Below are positions 32,618 to 33,045 of a stretch of 33,045 nt of DNA, in pieces. The position numbers and the translations under genes are program-made. Each line of letters begins with the position of its first letter. Position 1 is the stretch's first letter. The notes beneath the pieces are model-generated. The model was not told the origin of the DNA. It was given only the letters and a program-made list of their open reading frames with translations, and searched no databases. Source of the stretch: Paracoccaceae bacterium (lineage in GTDB: Bacteria > Pseudomonadota > Alphaproteobacteria > Rhodobacterales > Rhodobacteraceae). The DNA is taken from contig JAGXGW010000043.1 of the NCBI GenBank assembly GCA_024636555.1, forward strand, positions 1 through 33,045, in the 5' to 3' direction.

Positions 32618-33045
32618 ATGACTACAATGTTTGCCAAGAACAGACCTTTTGTGAAACTGACCTGCATGAGTAGCCTTTTGACACTTGTCGTGGCCTGCGC
32701 ACAGCCTCAGTCGGTCCCGATTGTAGTCGACTCTAGTTCCGAAAAGCTTGCTACAATGCAATCCACCAGCGGTGGGCTCCATTTTTGCGAGTTGACCGCG
32801 GATAACTTTACACCGGCGGTGGTAGCGCAAATTCGCCGCAATCCCAACTACCAGCGAAATCTGGAAATCTGGTTGGACGAATGCCCAGAACTTGCTCTAG
32901 CTTTTGCAGATTTTGGAACAGCGTCGTTTGTGGGGTCGACGGCTGTCGACGGTTTTGGGGGAGAAGGCTTTGGCGCTTCCGAAGTTGGCACTGGTGGTAG
33001 CGGCGGCGGCACCAGCGGCGGCGGCACCAGCGGCGGCGGCACCAG
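32618..33045 (+). CDS. Probable lipoprotein entering a glycine-rich repeat, 3' truncated by window
   Basis: An open frame runs from ATG 32618 off the right edge (about 142 codons seen, no stop). The N-terminus is basic, then hydrophobic, ending in a lipobox: SSLLTLVVACAQPQS, with the Cys as the likely lipidated residue, so the product should sit on a membrane facing the periplasm or cell surface. A globular part follows with cysteines in LHFCELT and LDECPEL. Then the chain becomes glycine-rich and enters an exact repeat of Ser-Gly-Gly-Gly-Thr. I recognise no family. ATG 32627 has GGGA 9 bases ahead and could be the real start. GC content of the non-repeat part is lower than the core genome, as expected for element cargo. 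Confidence 0.65.
   Translation, partial: MTTMFAKNRPFVKLTCMSSLLTLVVACAQPQSVPIVVDSSSEKLATMQSTSGGLHFCELTADNFTPAVVAQIRRNPNYQRNLEIWLDECPELALAFADFGTASFVGSTAVDGFGGEGFGASEVGTGGSGGGTSGGGTSGGGT
32999..33045 (+). repeat. 15-base tandem repeat (SGGGT codons) cut by the window end
   Basis: AGCGGCGGCGGCACC occurs three times exactly (32999-33013, 33014-33028, 33029-33043) and a fourth copy begins at the last two bases. Each unit encodes Ser-Gly-Gly-Gly-Thr in the frame of the lipoprotein. Upstream codons GGC ACT GGT GGT are a diverged version. The exact identity of the copies suggests recent expansion. The total number is unknown because the window ends inside the array. Confidence 0.9.

Larger units (their letters stand above)
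30341..33045. mobile_element. Start of an integrative element inserted at tRNA-Thr
   Basis: An intact tyrosine recombinase begins 91 bases after the 3' end of the tRNA-Thr gene and reads away from it. The region beyond (about 31800 onward) is AT-richer than the core and contains no known housekeeping gene. This is the arrangement of elements that insert into tRNA 3' ends and rebuild the tRNA with their own copy. Direct repeats GGGGCACA (30409-30416) and GGGCACA (30421-30427) next to the tRNA could be recombinase arm sites. The distal attachment repeat lies beyond the window, so the right end and the size are unknown. Confidence 0.65.

Noticed and set aside
32848-33042. Minus-strand proline-rich frame opposite the lipoprotein repeat
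   Set aside because: It is the reverse reading of GGC/ACC repeats; the plus-strand frame has a lipobox and runs through the repeat in frame.
32999-33045. Short repeats at the end of the window as a CRISPR array
   Set aside because: The units are 15 bases, directly adjacent without spacers, and stay in frame as codons, so they are a coding repeat.

Overview
The window reads as an alphaproteobacterial chromosome segment, most likely Rhodobacterales (roseobacter/Rhodobacter relatives). This rests on a high-GC background, a class I cytochrome c2, the NDUFA12-DUF2155 pair facing accB-accC-aat, DUF2244 beside ctaD, a GapR-type DUF2312 protein and a ScfR-type regulator. The genus cannot be fixed from the sequence alone. 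Nearly all of positions 1-30340 looks like stable core genome. The last 2.7 kb, after a tRNA-Thr, looks like the start of an integrated element.

Layout: 1-3787 holds respiration and lipoylation genes on the minus strand (DUF2244 fragment, ctaD, cycA, lipB). A tRNA-Leu(GAG) and a long AT-rich gap lead to an outer-membrane beta-barrel gene, an acyl-CoA dehydrogenase and a glycosyltransferase. Next come a photolyase-like protein whose domains appear to be in reversed order, the clpP-clpX pair, and NDUFA12-DUF2155 converging on the accB-accC-aat operon. From 15361 to 21380 five genes run in one direction: a ScfR-like fatty-acyl regulator with two inverted repeats in front of it, a stand-alone receiver, a small membrane protein, a fused sodium:solute-symporter/histidine kinase, and an orphan FliM-like protein. 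This looks like a carbon-source sensing unit.

From 21431 to 23680 a four-gene minus-strand operon (persulfide-dioxygenase-like MBL protein, two YeeE/YedE halves, TIGR01244 sulfurtransferase-like protein) forms a reactive-sulfur module behind an AT-rich palindromic promoter. Then follow a DksA/TraR zinc-finger protein, a small unknown protein, a FadB-like protein whose dehydrogenase active site looks lost, a small membrane protein, GapR, an unrecognised 291-aa protein and a ferric-iron-type ABC permease without visible partners.

At 30265-30340 a tRNA-Thr(UGU) is followed within 92 bases by an intact tyrosine recombinase. Beyond it the sequence becomes visibly AT-richer, with about 0.8 kb lacking a convincing gene. 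The window ends inside an open frame encoding a probable lipoprotein that enters an exact 15-base tandem repeat (SGGGT).

The best leads are the domain-permuted photolyase, the FadB-like putative pseudoenzyme, the symporter-kinase/receiver/FliM-like cluster and the cargo of the tRNA-Thr element. I saw no CRISPR array, rRNA or insertion sequence.
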